Positions 62,599-64,000 of a stretch of 64,000 bases of DNA are shown one piece after another. Below the pieces are notes generated by a model. The model was not told the DNA's origin and searched no databases. It was given only the letters and a program-made list of their open reading frames with translations. The stretch comes from Motiliproteus sp036964625. Its GTDB lineage: Bacteria; Pseudomonadota; Gammaproteobacteria; Pseudomonadales; Balneatricaceae. Position 1 is the first letter of the stretch; each line of letters opens with the position of its first letter. The stretch covers positions 1 through 64,000 of the forward strand of contig JBALTG010000004.1 in NCBI GenBank assembly GCA_036964625.1, written 5' to 3'. The position numbers and the translations under genes are program-made.

Positions 62599-63996
62599 TT
62601 GCAGTTATATAAAAGAGAACACGGAGCTGAGCAGCCATACTGGCCGCTTGGGCCATTTCAGATAAGACTCCCATTTGTCCACTACCGCTGGGAGACCCCG
62701 GAGATGATCCAGGGGATCATCATGTTTGTGGTTGGCCTGGCGGCGATCCCCTTGCTGGAAACCTATCTCGGTATGCCTTACGAAGCGGCGCTGGCGTTTT
62801 GCTTTATTGCGGGTGTGCTCTATACCCTGCCAGCGCTGCTGGGGGTGCCTCTGGTGCCTGGCTGGATCACCCCGGCCCTGCCGGTCGTGTTGCTTTACCT
62901 GAATGGCTTTGAGCCCGGACCGGAAGCCATCAAAGCGCTATTTGCCCTGCAGATTCAAGTGGCGATCATCTTTTTCATTCTCGGTGTGACCCGGCTCGGC
63001 ACGAAACTGGTGGAGATTATTCCCAATTCGTTGAAAGCCGGCATTATTATTGGTGCCGGTATGGCTGCGCTGATGGGCGAACTGAAAATGGGCGGCCGCG
63101 TCGATGCCACGCCGATCTCGCTGATTGTCGGCGGCATTATTTCGGCTTACCTGCTGTTCTCCCTGTCATTCAAAAACGTCACCCAAACCAGTATCATCGC
63201 GCGTAAAATTGCCACCTTTGGAATGGTGCCTGGCATCGTGATTGCCATGATTGTCGGCTGGAGTACGGGTGAGTATCCGCTGCCTGAGATCGAATGGGGC
63301 ATCACCAAGCCCGACTTCGCGCTGATGGGTGAGTACTTGGCCTTCAGCATTGGTTTCCCTGGCTGGGAAATGTTCCTGATGGCCATTCCGACGGCCATCA
63401 TCGCTTACGTGATTGCCTTTGGCGACATCGTTATCGGTTTCACCCTGGTGAAACGTATTGATCACTTGCGTGATGACGAAAAAATCGATGCCGATATTGA
63501 CCGGGTGCACCTGGTTACCGCCATTCGTAATGCCGTGCACGCCTTCTTCGCGCCCTGGCCCGGTTTGGCCGGTCCGTTGTGGACCGCGGCCCATGCCACC
63601 GTTGCGGAACGCTATGCCATCGGACGTAACTCGATGGAGTCCATTTATAGTGGCGGTGGTACATTCTGGATTACGGGCCTGATAGCGCTGTTTGCCCTGC
63701 CGTTGATCACCCTGTTCAAACCCATTCTGCCCATTGCGCTTTCGTTAACCCTGTTCCTGACGGCGTATATCTGCATCATGGTGGGCATGGAGCAACTGAA
63801 AAACTCCGTCGAACGCGGAGTGGCCGGTATTGTGGCCGTGACGCTGGCGATGCCTGATCCCAAGTCCACTATCTTTGCGGTGGTCATCGGTTTAGTGCTC
63901 TATTTTCTCATCGAAAGACCACGCTTGCTTGGCAAGCACGCGCCTGAAGACGATGTGATTTTCTCAGACGGACCCAAATCAGAGTCGGGTGCTTAA
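62599..63996 (+). CDS. Xanthine/uracil-type (SLC23/NCS2-like) permease
   Basis: A 465-residue membrane protein with about 12 to 13 helices. The leading segment YWPLGPFQIRLPFVHYRWE is typical of this permease branch. The rest alternates hydrophobic helices with family-like turns such as GVPLVPGWITPALPVVLLYL and GGGTFWITGLIALF. The substrate is not determinable. TTG 62599 is assumed because the conserved N-terminal segment lies before the first ATG (62704), and GAGGA lies eight bases upstream. Codon choice looks more C- and G-ending than in neighbouring genes. Next to a transposase remnant this suggests transfer. Confidence 0.78.
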   Translation: MQLYKREHGAEQPYWPLGPFQIRLPFVHYRWETPEMIQGIIMFVVGLAAIPLLETYLGMPYEAALAFCFIAGVLYTLPALLGVPLVPGWITPALPVVLLYLNGFEPGPEAIKALFALQIQVAIIFFILGVTRLGTKLVEIIPNSLKAGIIIGAGMAALMGELKMGGRVDATPISLIVGGIISAYLLFSLSFKNVTQTSIIARKIATFGMVPGIVIAMIVGWSTGEYPLPEIEWGITKPDFALMGEYLAFSIGFPGWEMFLMAIPTAIIAYVIAFGDIVIGFTLVKRIDHLRDDEKIDADIDRVHLVTAIRNAVHAFFAPWPGLAGPLWTAAHATVAERYAIGRNSMESIYSGGGTFWITGLIALFALPLITLFKPILPIALSLTLFLTAYICIMVGMEQLKNSVERGVAGIVAVTLAMPDPKSTIFAVVIGLVLYFLIERPRLLGKHAPEDDVIFSDGPKSESGA

Positions 63997-64000
63997 TCGT

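Noticed and set aside
1..64000. tRNA and rRNA genes
   Set aside because: I looked for T-loop motifs such as GGTTCGAATCC and for rRNA blocks and saw none with a matching acceptor stem. A covariance search would be needed to exclude a divergent one.

Overview
The window reads as chromosomal DNA of a marine-type gammaproteobacterium, most likely within the Oceanospirillales or a close relative. This is an inference from gene order and protein style, not from a marker gene. Two long blocks have the gene order familiar from gammaproteobacteria. The first is clpS-clpA-infA-bpt-aat-trxB-ftsK-lolA-rarA-crcB-serS (about 13.9-25.7 kb). The second is HAD phosphatase-sppA-maf-yceD-rpmF-plsX-fabD-fabG-acpP-fabF-pabC-mltG-tmk-holB-pilZ-tatD (about 42.8-55.3 kb). 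No rRNA, tRNA, CRISPR array or intact prophage was recognised.

Layout. 0-6.4 kb: a 136-bp tandem repeat, an M23 peptidase and xseA on the minus strand, then pterin dehydratase, purU, a CBS-domain protein and an overlapping pair encoding a DnaT-like protein and a lambda-P-like helicase-loader candidate. 6.4-12 kb is accessory: a 53-residue orphan, a patatin phospholipase, a small membrane protein, hairpin repeat elements, an orphan helical protein, and a decayed arginine succinyltransferase locus in which astA is intact but astD/astB survive only as a deletion scar. 12-25.7 kb: fhs and the ClpS/ClpA/Bpt/Aat N-degron set, thioredoxin reductase, FtsK, LolA, RarA, CrcB and SerRS. 26-31.8 kb: a Sel1-repeat protein, a large composite repeat, a CPA2 antiporter, a MATE transporter, nfuA and DAHP synthase. 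31.9-38.2 kb: an AddAB-like helicase/nuclease pair. 38.3-42.6 kb: an SH3 envelope protein, dsbD, a membrane gene frameshifted at a G6 tract, an isochorismatase-like hydrolase and a MaoC hydratase. 42.7-55.3 kb: the fatty-acid/phospholipid and DNA-replication block. 55.5-57 kb: a radical SAM enzyme and a DUF1285 protein. 57.3-59.4 kb: a TVP38-pyridine nucleotide-disulfide oxidoreductase fusion. 59.9-61.8 kb: a three-gene unit with a seven-haem cytochrome between two two-helix membrane proteins. 61.9-64 kb: a broken IS1380-type transposase and a xanthine/uracil-type permease.

Functional themes. FabD, FabG, AcpP, FabF and PlsX supply acyl chains for lipids; Tmk and HolB serve DNA synthesis; MltG trims nascent glycan. 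PurU and Fhs work on opposite sides of the 10-formyl-THF/formate balance. Aat and Bpt make N-degrons that ClpS delivers to ClpA.

The most unusual material lies between the conserved blocks. There is a family of long imperfect hairpins (8.7, 11.6, 26.9, 43.4 and 59.6 kb) whose ends and arms change sequence yet stay complementary, and whose interiors are swapped between copies. A second repeat family (0, 13.7 and 57.0 kb) has one member carrying a 105-bp inverted-repeat insertion flanked by a 7-bp duplication. The best candidate for an undescribed protein system is the heptahaem cytochrome unit at 59.9-61.8 kb. The DnaT/P-like pair is the next most interesting.
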